From Nocardia otitidiscaviarum NBRC 14405 (lineage in GTDB: Bacteria > Actinomycetota > Actinomycetes > Mycobacteriales > Mycobacteriaceae), in the NCBI RefSeq assembly GCF_000308635.1, contig NZ_BAGD01000100.1:35377-99376 (forward strand): 64,000 bases of DNA, in the 5' to 3' direction. Below are positions 8,663 to 16,819 of this stretch, in pieces. Position numbers and translations under genes: made by a program. Numbering within the stretch: the stretch's first letter is position 1; each line of letters begins with the position of its first letter. The notes below the pieces were generated by a model that had not been told where the DNA came from, did not search any database, and saw only the letters and a list, made by a program, of their open reading frames with translations.

Positions 8663-11600
8663 TCGTCGGTCACCTGCCGACCGGTGTCCTGCACCGGGCA
8701 GCTGCCGGAGACCTTGCAGTGGCGGCAGCCGTCATTGCGCATGGCGAGATAACTGGGGCCGCGGGTGGCGGCGGCCGCGTCGTGGATCACGCCGCGCCAC
8801 CGGTCGATTCCCGCCTCGTCCAGGGGCGGCTGCGCACGCTGGGTGGCGCCCTCCCTACTGGACGGCTTGGCCACGTAGACCAGGCGGGCGCCGCCGGGTT
8901 CGCCGTCACCGAGCGCGCCCTCGGCGGCGGCGACCTGATAGGTCGCCAGCTGGGCGTGGTCCTCGGCGGCCTGTTTGGAGATGGGCGTCTTGCCGGTCTT
9001 GACATCGACGATCACGAAGCGGCCCAGGGCGTCTCGTTCCACGCGGTCGACGCGGCCCTTGATGCGCACCGGCAGTTCGTCGGGGCCGCGCGCGGGCAGA
9101 GTGAGGTCGATCGGCACCTCGACGCCCAGCGCGGTGAGTTCGTCGCGGGTATTGCGCAGCCAGGCCAGGAAGGTGTCGACCATGGTCTCGGTGCGGCGCA
9201 GTTCCTGGCGGGAATGCCAGTTCTCGCCCTCCCGGGAGCTGGGGTCGACCTTCTTCCACGCTTTGGCCAGCGCCGCCTTCACCTGCGCCTCGTCGACCTG
9301 TCCGGCCAGGGCCTGCACCAGGGTGTGCACCAGATTGCCCTTGAGGGCGTGCACATTGTCGCCGTCCTGGCCGCCGTGGCGTTCCAGCGCCCAGCGCAGC
9401 GGGCAGGTTCTCAGCTGGTCGACGGTGGACGGGGAGAGACCGACGGCGCCGTCCTCGATCTCCCACAGCGGATGCTCGGAGCTGAGGTCGGCGGTGCCGT
9501 ACCACTCGTCGGGGTGTGCGCCGCGCACACCGGCGGCGGCGAGGCGGGCCAGTTGGCGGGCGGCGCGGTCGGCGCGATCCGGATCGGCCTCGGGATCGCA
9601 GACGGCGCCGCGTAATTCGGCGATGAGGGCGTGCATGGCGAGGGCGCGACCCGGATCGACCGGGGCGGGGATGCGGCCCGGTGCACCGTGGTCGGTATCG
9701 GCGTCGAGTTCGGCGAGGAAGCGCGACGGGGTGAGATCCTGGTCGCCGGTGACGGATTCGACGGCGGTCACCAGCAGGGAACGGCGGGCCCGGCCGCAGG
9801 CCACCAGCAGCAGCCGCCGCTCCTCGGCCAGCAGGGGTGCGGCGCGGCTGAGACGTTCGCCGGTATTCCCTACTCCGGCAATGACATCCACCAGCTCCTC
9901 GACGCCGAGCAGGGTGCCGCGCGGGCGCAGGTTGGGCCAGATGCCCTCCTGCACACCGGCGACCGCGACGGTATCCCATTCGCGTCCCGCCGCGCCGTGC
10001 GCGCTGACGATGGTGACGGCCTCGCCCGGATCGGTGTGCGGTGCGCTGTCCTGCGGAATCTCCTGCTGTTCCAGGTATTCCACGAAGCCTTCGACGGTGG
10101 CGTGCGGCAACCGGTCCACATACGCTCCGGCCGCCTCGAACAGCCCGACCACAGCGTCCAGATCCCGGTCCGCCTGCATCCCGACCGCTCCCCCGCGCTC
10201 GGACTGCCCCACCCACCGCCGCTCCAGGTTCGACGCCGTCCACACCGCCCACAGCGTCTCCTCCAGCCCCTCCCCGCGCCGCCGCGCCGCGCGTCCCCGC
10301 CCCACAGCCTTCAACACCCGCCGCAGCGGCGCGGACTCCACCTCGGTGAGCCGCCCCAGCACGGCCCGATCCCCCACGCCGATAATGAGATCCCGCAGTA
10401 TCTCCGCCGAGGACCGATCGAGATCGGCGAACCGCTCCGCCTCCCGCTCTCCGTCCGGCCCGGTAGCCTGCCCGACTCGGACATCTTCCCTGCCGCCGGA
10501 CACTGCCGCCCCGGCGCCTGGCGTTCGGCTGTCCGCCCCGGCGTCATCGCCTGGCGCGGCCCCGCTCGGTTCGGCGTGGTCCGTCGCGGGGCGGGGCGCG
10601 CCGCCGTCGACCGTTGCCGAATCGTCCGGGGCGGAAGCGTTCTCGTCGGCGTCCGGTTCGGGTCGGCGGGTGGGGTGGCCGAGTTCGAGGACCGAGCGGC
10701 GGATGCCGCGGCGCAGGCGGCGCAGGCTGATCTGGTCGGCGCCGCCGAGGGGGCCCGCGAGCAGGTCGAGGGCGTCGTCGGCGGTGAAGGCGTCGGGGCG
10801 GGGGCCGGGGTGGCGGCTGGGGTCGCTGGCCATGATGGCGCGCAGGGTGAGCAGCGCCCAGGCCGCGCCGCGGCGGCGGGCGAGCGGGACCTCCGGCGGA
10901 GGTTGGCGCACGGGGACACCCGCCGCCAGCAGCGCACGCCGCAGGGGGGCCAGCGACAGCGGAATGGAGCGGACGATCACGGCCATCCGGGACCACGGGA
11001 CGCCGTGGGTGAGGTGCGCGCGGCGCAGATGGTCGGCGATGAGAGCCGCCTCCTTGGCCGGGGTGGTGAGGACGTGGACCCGCACCTCGCCCTCGGGGGC
11101 GTCGACCACCCGCAGGGCGACCGGCGGGGTGCGGTGGACGCCGGTGCCGGGGAGGCGGGCGGTGATGCGGGCCAGGGCCTCCTGGATGGCGGGGGCACTG
11201 CGGTGGTTGTCGCGGAGGATGACGCGGCGGTCCTCGGGTGCGCCGGGGTCGGCGGCGAAGCGGGCGTCCGCGCCGCGGAAGGTGAAGACGGACTGGTCCG
11301 GGTCGGCGGCGATCACTGCGGTGGCGGGGCCGCTGCCGATGGCGCGAACCAGTTGGGCCGCTTGCGGATCCAGGTGCTGGGCGTCGTCGACCAGCAGGTG
11401 CCGGACGCGGTCGCGTTCGGCGGCGAGCAGCTCCGGGTCCAGCACCAGGGCGTCCAGCGCCGCGCCCACGAGTTCGGCGGCGTCCAGGGCGGGAGCGCTG
11501 GCCTCCGGGGTCTCCATGCCGACCGACCAGCGCAGCAGCATGGTCTGCTCGTACCGCTCGGCGAAGCGGCCCGCGGCCACCCACTCCGGATGCTGTTGGG

Positions 11601-12207
11601 CGCGCCCCAGTTCCACCAGGTCCTCGGGTCCGAGTCCGCGTTCGGTGGCGCGCAACATGAGATCGCGCAACTGTTCGGCGAAGCCGCCGGTGGGCAGGGC
11701 GGGGTGCAGCCGCTCGGGCCAGTACTTCGCGCCGTCCTGGAGTTCTCCGCGCAGCAGCTCGCGCAGCACGATGTCCTGTTCGGATCCGGTGAGCAGCCGC
11801 GGTGGCGGATTGCCGTGCGTCGCCGCGTGCGTGCGCAGCAGGCCGAAGGCGTAGGAGTGCACGGTGCGCACCAGCGGTGCCCGGGTCGCGCCCGGCACGC
11901 CGCCCAGCTCCGGAGCCAGCGCGGCGATGCGGAGGGTCAGCGCGTTGCGCACCGCGGTGGCCGCCCGTTTGGAGTAGGTGAGCACCAGCACCGACTCCGG
12001 ATCCTCGCCCGCGACGATCCGGGCCGCCGCCAGATCCACCAGCAGCGCGGTCTTGCCCGTCCCGGGACCGCCGAGCACCTGCCACGGCCGCCATCCCGGT
12101 TCCGGCTCCACGCCGTCGAACAGCTCCCGGACATCGGCGTCCCACTCCGGGGAGTGGGACGCGGTCTGCACCCGGCGCACCAATCGCACCGAGCTATCCG
12201 ATCGCAT
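8659..12207 (-). CDS. adnA: AdnA subunit of the AdnAB helicase-nuclease
   Basis: About 1182 residues from the chosen ATG at 12207. The open frame extends to 12306, but that would leave only 17 bases to the divergent hydrolase gene. UvrD-like motor with Walker A GGPGTGKT and a variant motif II (VDDAQHLD instead of DEYQD). A C-terminal RecB-type nuclease carries GRVDRVE, VIVDVKTGK and QLATYQ. One Cys in RTCPLRW before the nuclease and three in CRHCKVSGSC at the C-terminus have the 1+3 spacing of an AddB-type Fe-S cluster. A linker of about 80 Ala/Pro/Asp-rich residues interrupts the middle. Matches Rv3202c; coupled to adnB. Confidence 0.92.
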   Translation of the reverse strand: MRSDSSVRLVRRVQTASHSPEWDADVRELFDGVEPEPGWRPWQVLGGPGTGKTALLVDLAAARIVAGEDPESVLVLTYSKRAATAVRNALTLRIAALAPELGGVPGATRAPLVRTVHSYAFGLLRTHAATHGNPPPRLLTGSEQDIVLRELLRGELQDGAKYWPERLHPALPTGGFAEQLRDLMLRATERGLGPEDLVELGRAQQHPEWVAAGRFAERYEQTMLLRWSVGMETPEASAPALDAAELVGAALDALVLDPELLAAERDRVRHLLVDDAQHLDPQAAQLVRAIGSGPATAVIAADPDQSVFTFRGADARFAADPGAPEDRRVILRDNHRSAPAIQEALARITARLPGTGVHRTPPVALRVVDAPEGEVRVHVLTTPAKEAALIADHLRRAHLTHGVPWSRMAVIVRSIPLSLAPLRRALLAAGVPVRQPPPEVPLARRRGAAWALLTLRAIMASDPSRHPGPRPDAFTADDALDLLAGPLGGADQISLRRLRRGIRRSVLELGHPTRRPEPDADENASAPDDSATVDGGAPRPATDHAEPSGAAPGDDAGADSRTPGAGAAVSGGREDVRVGQATGPDGEREAERFADLDRSSAEILRDLIIGVGDRAVLGRLTEVESAPLRRVLKAVGRGRAARRRGEGLEETLWAVWTASNLERRWVGQSERGGAVGMQADRDLDAVVGLFEAAGAYVDRLPHATVEGFVEYLEQQEIPQDSAPHTDPGEAVTIVSAHGAAGREWDTVAVAGVQEGIWPNLRPRGTLLGVEELVDVIAGVGNTGERLSRAAPLLAEERRLLLVACGRARRSLLVTAVESVTGDQDLTPSRFLAELDADTDHGAPGRIPAPVDPGRALAMHALIAELRGAVCDPEADPDRADRAARQLARLAAAGVRGAHPDEWYGTADLSSEHPLWEIEDGAVGLSPSTVDQLRTCPLRWALERHGGQDGDNVHALKGNLVHTLVQALAGQVDEAQVKAALAKAWKKVDPSSREGENWHSRQELRRTETMVDTFLAWLRNTRDELTALGVEVPIDLTLPARGPDELPVRIKGRVDRVERDALGRFVIVDVKTGKTPISKQAAEDHAQLATYQVAAAEGALGDGEPGGARLVYVAKPSSREGATQRAQPPLDEAGIDRWRGVIHDAAAATRGPSYLAMRNDGCRHCKVSGSCPVQDTGRQVTDE

Positions 12208-12323
12208 CACGCGGGCTATTTCAACAGACGCCCCCGACACCATCGTTTGCCCGGTCTTCGCCGAGTGTTCTCGCACACTCCGCCGACCCGGCACCTGTCG
12301 TACCAACCCGGCAGAATGGGGCG

Positions 12324-13109
12324 GTGGCCGATCTCCAGGTACATCGTTTCGGGCCCTCGACAGGGCCGCTCGTGTTGGCGCTGCACGGCCTGACCGGGCA
12401 CGGGAACCGCTGGCGGGCGCTGGCCGAGGAGCAGTTGCCGGAGGTCCGGATGGTGGCTCCGGATCTGCGGGGACACGGGCGATCGACCTCGCTGCCGCCG
12501 TGGGACTTCGAGACCGTCGTCGCCGATCTCGTCACCGTGCTGACCGCCGAGACCGGCAAACCCGCGGTGGTGGTCGGGCATTCGTTCGGCGGGGCGGTGG
12601 CGATCCACCTGGCGCGCGCCCGCCCGGACCTGGTGCGGGCCCTGGTCCTGCTCGATCCGGCCATCGGCATCGATCCGGTGCTGCTGCACGACATCGCCCG
12701 CAGCACGCTCGAGCATCCCGACTACGAGAGTGTCGAGGCCGCGCGGTTCGACAAGTTGGAGACCGGCTGGGCCGAGGTGGAACCGCGGCTGTTGGACGCC
12801 GAACTGGCCGAACACCTGGTGCCCACCGGCGGCGGACGGGTCGGCTGGCGGCTGTTCGCCCCGGCCGTCCTGTCGTACTGGGGGCAGCTGGCCCGCGATG
12901 TCGTGCTGCCGCCCGCGGGGATGCCGACCGTCCTGGTGCAGGCCGCGAAGGTGCGGCCGCCGTTCGTGCCACCCGCCTTCCGCGCCGCGCTCACCGACCA
13001 GCTGGGCGACCTGCTCACGGTGCACGACTTCGACTGCGACCATATGGTGTCGGAGGCCCGTCCCGCCGAGACCGCGGCGCTGGTCCGCGCCGTGCTGGCG
13101 ACCACGTGA
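12324..13109 (+). CDS. Alpha/beta hydrolase, LipV-like
   Basis: 261 residues, GTG start. Alpha/beta-hydrolase fold: oxyanion-side motif LHGLTG at residues 20-25, nucleophile elbow GHSFGG (Ser87) and a late catalytic His in the CDHMVSEA segment. A lipase, esterase or related hydrolase; substrate unknown. It diverges from adnA exactly as Rv3203 (lipV) diverges from Rv3202c, so orthology with LipV is likely. No signal peptide, so it is cytosolic. The 116-bp gap to adnA must hold both promoters. Confidence 0.85.
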   Translation: MADLQVHRFGPSTGPLVLALHGLTGHGNRWRALAEEQLPEVRMVAPDLRGHGRSTSLPPWDFETVVADLVTVLTAETGKPAVVVGHSFGGAVAIHLARARPDLVRALVLLDPAIGIDPVLLHDIARSTLEHPDYESVEAARFDKLETGWAEVEPRLLDAELAEHLVPTGGGRVGWRLFAPAVLSYWGQLARDVVLPPAGMPTVLVQAAKVRPPFVPPAFRAALTDQLGDLLTVHDFDCDHMVSEARPAETAALVRAVLATT

Positions 13110-13170
13110 CCGCCCACCGACGGGCCTCGACGGCCACCGACGAATTCCGAAACGACCGGGAGCGCATGCG

Positions 13171-13488
13171 ATGGCGACGACCGATGCCGAGATCGAACGA
13201 GTCCGCGCACTGGTGGCCCTGATTCCGCCCGGCCGCGTCGCCACCTACGGCGATATCGCCGCGGCGGCGGGCCTGTCCACCCCGCGCACCGTCGGCTGGA
13301 TCATGCGCACCGATTCCGCCGACCTGCCCTGGCACCGGGTGCTGCGCGCCGACGGCCGCCCCGCCCCGCACCTGGCGGGCCGCCAACTCCAACGGCTGGC
13401 CGCGGAGGGTTGCCCGCTCCTCGACGATCGCGTGGACCTGCGCCGCGCCCGCTTCGACCTCACCGCCGATCAGTCCCCGAGCGACTGA
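13171..13488 (+). CDS. Alkyltransferase-like (ATL) DNA repair protein
   Basis: 105 residues related to the C-terminal domain of O6-alkylguanine-DNA alkyltransferase. The active-site PCHR motif is replaced by PWHR (Trp54), the hallmark of ATL proteins, which bind alkylated guanine without removing the alkyl group and hand the lesion to nucleotide excision repair. The helix-turn-helix segment (VATYGDIA ... RTVGWIM) with its Arg finger is kept. ATG at 13171 chosen. It corresponds to Rv3204, the last gene of the left part of the conserved block. Its 3' end overlaps the convergent XRE gene by 19 bases. Confidence 0.88.
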   Translation: MATTDAEIERVRALVALIPPGRVATYGDIAAAAGLSTPRTVGWIMRTDSADLPWHRVLRADGRPAPHLAGRQLQRLAAEGCPLLDDRVDLRRARFDLTADQSPSD

Positions 13489-14288
13489 TCGCGGTCGGTC
13501 GCGATACCGAGAAACACCTGCACACTGTCGGAACGGTTCGGGAAGTCGGCCCGAAACATCTGCACCGCCACGGTGCGGCGGACCGCGGTCTCGGGATCGC
13601 GGAGATGCAGCAGCGGCCGGTCCCGACCGTAGGCGGGGATGCCCTCGTCCCAGATCCGCCGGAAGAATTCGTAGCGACCCAGATCGGCGAGCAGTTCGCT
13701 CGCGGCGACACCGGTCCCGGCTCCCGCGATGAGGCCGCGCAGCCAGCGCACCAGCAGGCGGGTCTCCTGCTCCCATTCCACCAGCACCCGGCGCGAGGAC
13801 TTGTCGCCGAGCAGCCAGCGCAGCATATTGCCGTCGTCGGTGATTCCGGGAAAGGCCCGCGCGAAACTGTCGTTGCAGGCGAGCACGTTCCATCCGATAT
13901 CGAGGTAGGCGGCGAGGTTCGGTTCGTGCAGCATGAGCGCTCGGCGCGGATCGTCACCGAGCCCACCGCCGAGCTCGCCGCGCAGTTCGTCGGGGGCGAT
14001 GCGTTCACGCACATCGAATCCGGCGAGATCGAGCAGATACCGATACTCCACGGCGGACAGCGGACCGATCTGGTGCAGACAGCGGACCAATGCCTGGAGC
14101 ACTTCCTGGGTCGGGCGCTCTCGATTGCCGTTCTCCAGGTGTGTGATGTAACTCGCGCTCACCCCGGCGTTGAATGCCAGCCTTTCCCGGGAGACCCGTC
14201 GACTGTCCCGCAACCGCCGCAGTAAATTTCCGAGTGTCGGCGGCTGCACCTCCCCTGCTTTGTCGACGCACCCCGAATTCGCTGCCAT
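13470..14288 (-). CDS. XRE-family regulator with MmyB-like ligand domain (copy 1)
   Basis: 272 residues. The N-terminal Cro/C1-type helix-turn-helix lies at about residues 20-75 (RERLAFNAGVSASYI), followed by the MmyB-like ligand-binding domain with typical motifs NVLACNDSFARAFPG and GRYEFFRRIWDEG. Such regulators often control a neighbouring oxidoreductase gene; none adjoins this one, so the target is unknown. ATG at 14288 chosen because AGGAG precedes it at good spacing; the open frame continues upstream without that support. A close paralogue lies at 23806-24627. Confidence 0.88.
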   Translation of the reverse strand: MAANSGCVDKAGEVQPPTLGNLLRRLRDSRRVSRERLAFNAGVSASYITHLENGNRERPTQEVLQALVRCLHQIGPLSAVEYRYLLDLAGFDVRERIAPDELRGELGGGLGDDPRRALMLHEPNLAAYLDIGWNVLACNDSFARAFPGITDDGNMLRWLLGDKSSRRVLVEWEQETRLLVRWLRGLIAGAGTGVAASELLADLGRYEFFRRIWDEGIPAYGRDRPLLHLRDPETAVRRTVAVQMFRADFPNRSDSVQVFLGIATDRDQSLGD

Positions 14289-14427
14289 GGTTCTCCTCCG
14301 TCCCGACCCATCGCCAGTCGTACCTAGATATAAGTCACCCGTATTTAGTTGTCCACTAATAGTTTTCACGGTATTACGGCCGCCGGACGGGAAGTTTTCG
14401 TGGCAGTACACCGCGGAACACGTCGAG

Positions 14428-16293
14428 CTAACGTCCGGATTCGCGTTGCCGAGGGCTTGCCCGCTCGCCGGTCGGCCACTCCTCGGGAAATCCGTACTCG
14501 AGGACCTCCTGAATCAGCGAGTGCTCGAACCCGATTCGCCCGACCGGATCGAAGCGGATGATCCCGGCGGCCTGCGCGGTGGTGATACGGTCCAGCAGCG
14601 CGGTTTCCGAGCAGCCCAGCAGCGCCAGCAGCCCGGCCACGTCGGCGTCGTCGCCGAGTCGGGCGGCGTAGCGCAGAGTCCGGATCACCTCGGCGGGCAG
14701 CCGCTCGATCCGGGCGCGCACGATATCGCGGACGCGCGGCGGCAGTTCGCGAATATCGCCGTGCTGCGCCGCGATTCCGGCAAGTTCGCGCACGAACAGC
14801 GGATTGCCGCCGGTACGTTCGCGTAGGGCGGCGATGGTGTCGCGGTCCACGGCCGTCCCGCCGGCCGTCCGCACCATGCGCGCCACGGTATCCGGACCGA
14901 CCCCGTTCAGTTCCTCCCAGGACACGGTGCGGTCGGCCAGCGCGGTCACGGTGGCGCGCAGTTCCGGCCCGGCCTCGGCCGGGCGCAGCGTGAGGATCAG
15001 CAGCACGGGCGCGCGGCGCAGCCAGGCGGCGAGCAGGCGCAGGATGTGCAGGGTCACCGGATCGGCGTACTGCAGATCCTCGAGCACCAGGGCGACCGGC
15101 CGGGCGGCCGCGACCGTCCGACAGCGCTGCGCGATGGTCCGGGCGACATCGAAATAGCGTGCGGCCGAGAGCAATTCGGCGAATCCAGCGGGACCGTCCA
15201 GGCTCGCCGCGATATCCGCCCAGGCCCGCGCGGGCGGCCCGCCGTCCACGCAGCGCCCGGTGGCTACGGTCCACGATCGCCGTCGCAGCTCGGCCGCAAC
15301 CGACTCCGCCAGATAGGTCTTGCCCATACCCGCCGCACCGGCCAGCCATATCGGGCGGGCGCCGCGTGCCCAGGCGTCGGCGGCGGCCGCGAGCACGGCG
15401 GCGAACTGTCGCGGATACCCGGTGTGCGCACCACCGGACGGGCTGGGTCCGAGCGCCGAGTCCCGCCCTGCGGCAGGTGTTTCCGCGATCGCATGCACGG
15501 TCGGGCCGACTTGGAGCGGATCCGTCTGGTTGAGGATGGCCGACTCCAGGTCCCGCAGCCGTCGTCCCGGATACACCCCGATCTCCCGCACCAGGTACTC
15601 ACCGGCACGGCGCAGTGTGGCCAGCGCCTCGGCCTGCTGACCGAGCCGATACTGGGCGATGGCGAGCAGGCGAGCGCCCTCCTCCCGCCCGGGCCGCTGG
15701 TCCAGCAGCGGCCGCAGCCCGGTCACCACCTCGGTCGGCCGGTCCAGCGCGAGTGCGGCCTGTGCGCGCAGTTCCGCGGCCAGCAGACGCAGGTCGGTGA
15801 GCCGGTCGGCCTCACCGACCGCCCACCCCGCGTCCTGGAAGGATTCCAGCGCGGCACCGTCCCAGCAGGCCAGTGCGGCATCGAGCAGTCGGCACCGGTC
15901 GGCCGGGTCGATACCGGTCCCCGATTCCCGGAGCCGATCCTGGTAGACGCGCAGCAGCGCCTCGAAATGCCAGGCGTCGACCTGTTCGACCGCGAGTCGC
16001 AGCGCGTAACCGCCGCCCTCGGACACCAGGACGGTGGCCGGTGCCCGCCGATGACGTCGCGGTTCGAAAACCGTTCGCAGCTTGTGGATCTGGACCTGGA
16101 GCACGGAGGCGGCGCTCGACGGCGGCGTCCCCTCCCAGATATCGTCCACGAGCCGGTCCACCGACAGCACCCGGCCGTGCGCCACCACCAGCCGCCCGAG
16201 CAGCGTGCGCGGGAGGCGACCGCGGATGTCGACGGGCGTGCCATCGATCACGACACGCAGCGGCCCCAGCACTCGTATCCGCCGATCGTTCAT
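14428..16293 (-). CDS. AfsR/SARP-type transcriptional regulator with BTAD and AAA ATPase domains
   Basis: About 621 residues from ATG 16293 (a GTG directly upstream is an alternative). Domain order: OmpR-like winged helix (1-95, RIRVLGPLRVVIDG ... SVLQVQIHKLRTVFEP); bacterial transcriptional activator domain of TPR-like helices (about 100-250); linker; AAA-type ATPase with Walker A AGAAGMGKT and Walker B LVLEDLQYADP. The C-terminus is shorter than in full AfsR, with no TPR array. SARP proteins activate secondary-metabolism or stress genes. It diverges from a 100-residue gene and a LuxR-type ATPase, and no biosynthetic cluster is in the window, so the target is unknown. Confidence 0.88.
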   Translation of the reverse strand: MNDRRIRVLGPLRVVIDGTPVDIRGRLPRTLLGRLVVAHGRVLSVDRLVDDIWEGTPPSSAASVLQVQIHKLRTVFEPRRHRRAPATVLVSEGGGYALRLAVEQVDAWHFEALLRVYQDRLRESGTGIDPADRCRLLDAALACWDGAALESFQDAGWAVGEADRLTDLRLLAAELRAQAALALDRPTEVVTGLRPLLDQRPGREEGARLLAIAQYRLGQQAEALATLRRAGEYLVREIGVYPGRRLRDLESAILNQTDPLQVGPTVHAIAETPAAGRDSALGPSPSGGAHTGYPRQFAAVLAAAADAWARGARPIWLAGAAGMGKTYLAESVAAELRRRSWTVATGRCVDGGPPARAWADIAASLDGPAGFAELLSAARYFDVARTIAQRCRTVAAARPVALVLEDLQYADPVTLHILRLLAAWLRRAPVLLILTLRPAEAGPELRATVTALADRTVSWEELNGVGPDTVARMVRTAGGTAVDRDTIAALRERTGGNPLFVRELAGIAAQHGDIRELPPRVRDIVRARIERLPAEVIRTLRYAARLGDDADVAGLLALLGCSETALLDRITTAQAAGIIRFDPVGRIGFEHSLIQEVLEYGFPEEWPTGERASPRQRESGR

Positions 16294-16516
16294 CACTTTC
16301 CCGGCCCGCCAAGTATTCTCACGCATCCGAGGCCGCACCTCGGCCGTTTGCTGAATATTAACGATTTGCCGAAGTGCCAAGTCGTACTGTCCCATTGGCG
16401 TGTCGCGGGCAATGTTCGAAATCACATCCGTGGAAGTAATCCGTTGGCCACCCGAATCTTTCAGGAAGAACCACACAGAAAGTCACCGAGAAGCCGGGAC
16501 CCGGAAACTGTCTGTC

Positions 16517-16819
16517 ATGCGTGAGAACGGCTTCGCCGCCGCACTGCTCGGTTATCTGTCCGACCTCACCGAAACCATTGCCCGGCGCATCGACCGAATC
16601 GTGATCGCCCGCACCCTCGCCCTCGACGAAGCCGGCGCTCCCGACGGTCTGTACCGAGACCGTTTCGGTGCGCTCTGGGAGAAGCATGCGCGCGGGTGGC
16701 GGCTGTGGCTCCGGTCCGGCGCGGCCCTCGAGGTCCTCGCGACCGAAGCGGACATCGCCCGCACCCTGCGCAGTTTCGCGCCGTTCACCCCGGTGGTCGT
16801 GTGGCTGCCGCGCCGATGA
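16517..16819 (+). CDS. Unknown 100-residue protein coupled to the LuxR regulator
   Basis: Not recognised. Helix-rich, with a basic centre (ETIARRIDRIVIARTL) and several Trp residues (ALWEKHARGWRLWLR), ending in FTPVVVWLPRR. ATG at 16517 chosen as the natural start after the 222-bp divergent promoter gap. Its stop overlaps the ATG of the LuxR-type gene (ATGA), so the two are translated together and may work together. It could be a small partner or sensor of the large regulator; this is inference from position only. Confidence 0.6.
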   Translation: MRENGFAAALLGYLSDLTETIARRIDRIVIARTLALDEAGAPDGLYRDRFGALWEKHARGWRLWLRSGAALEVLATEADIARTLRSFAPFTPVVVWLPRR

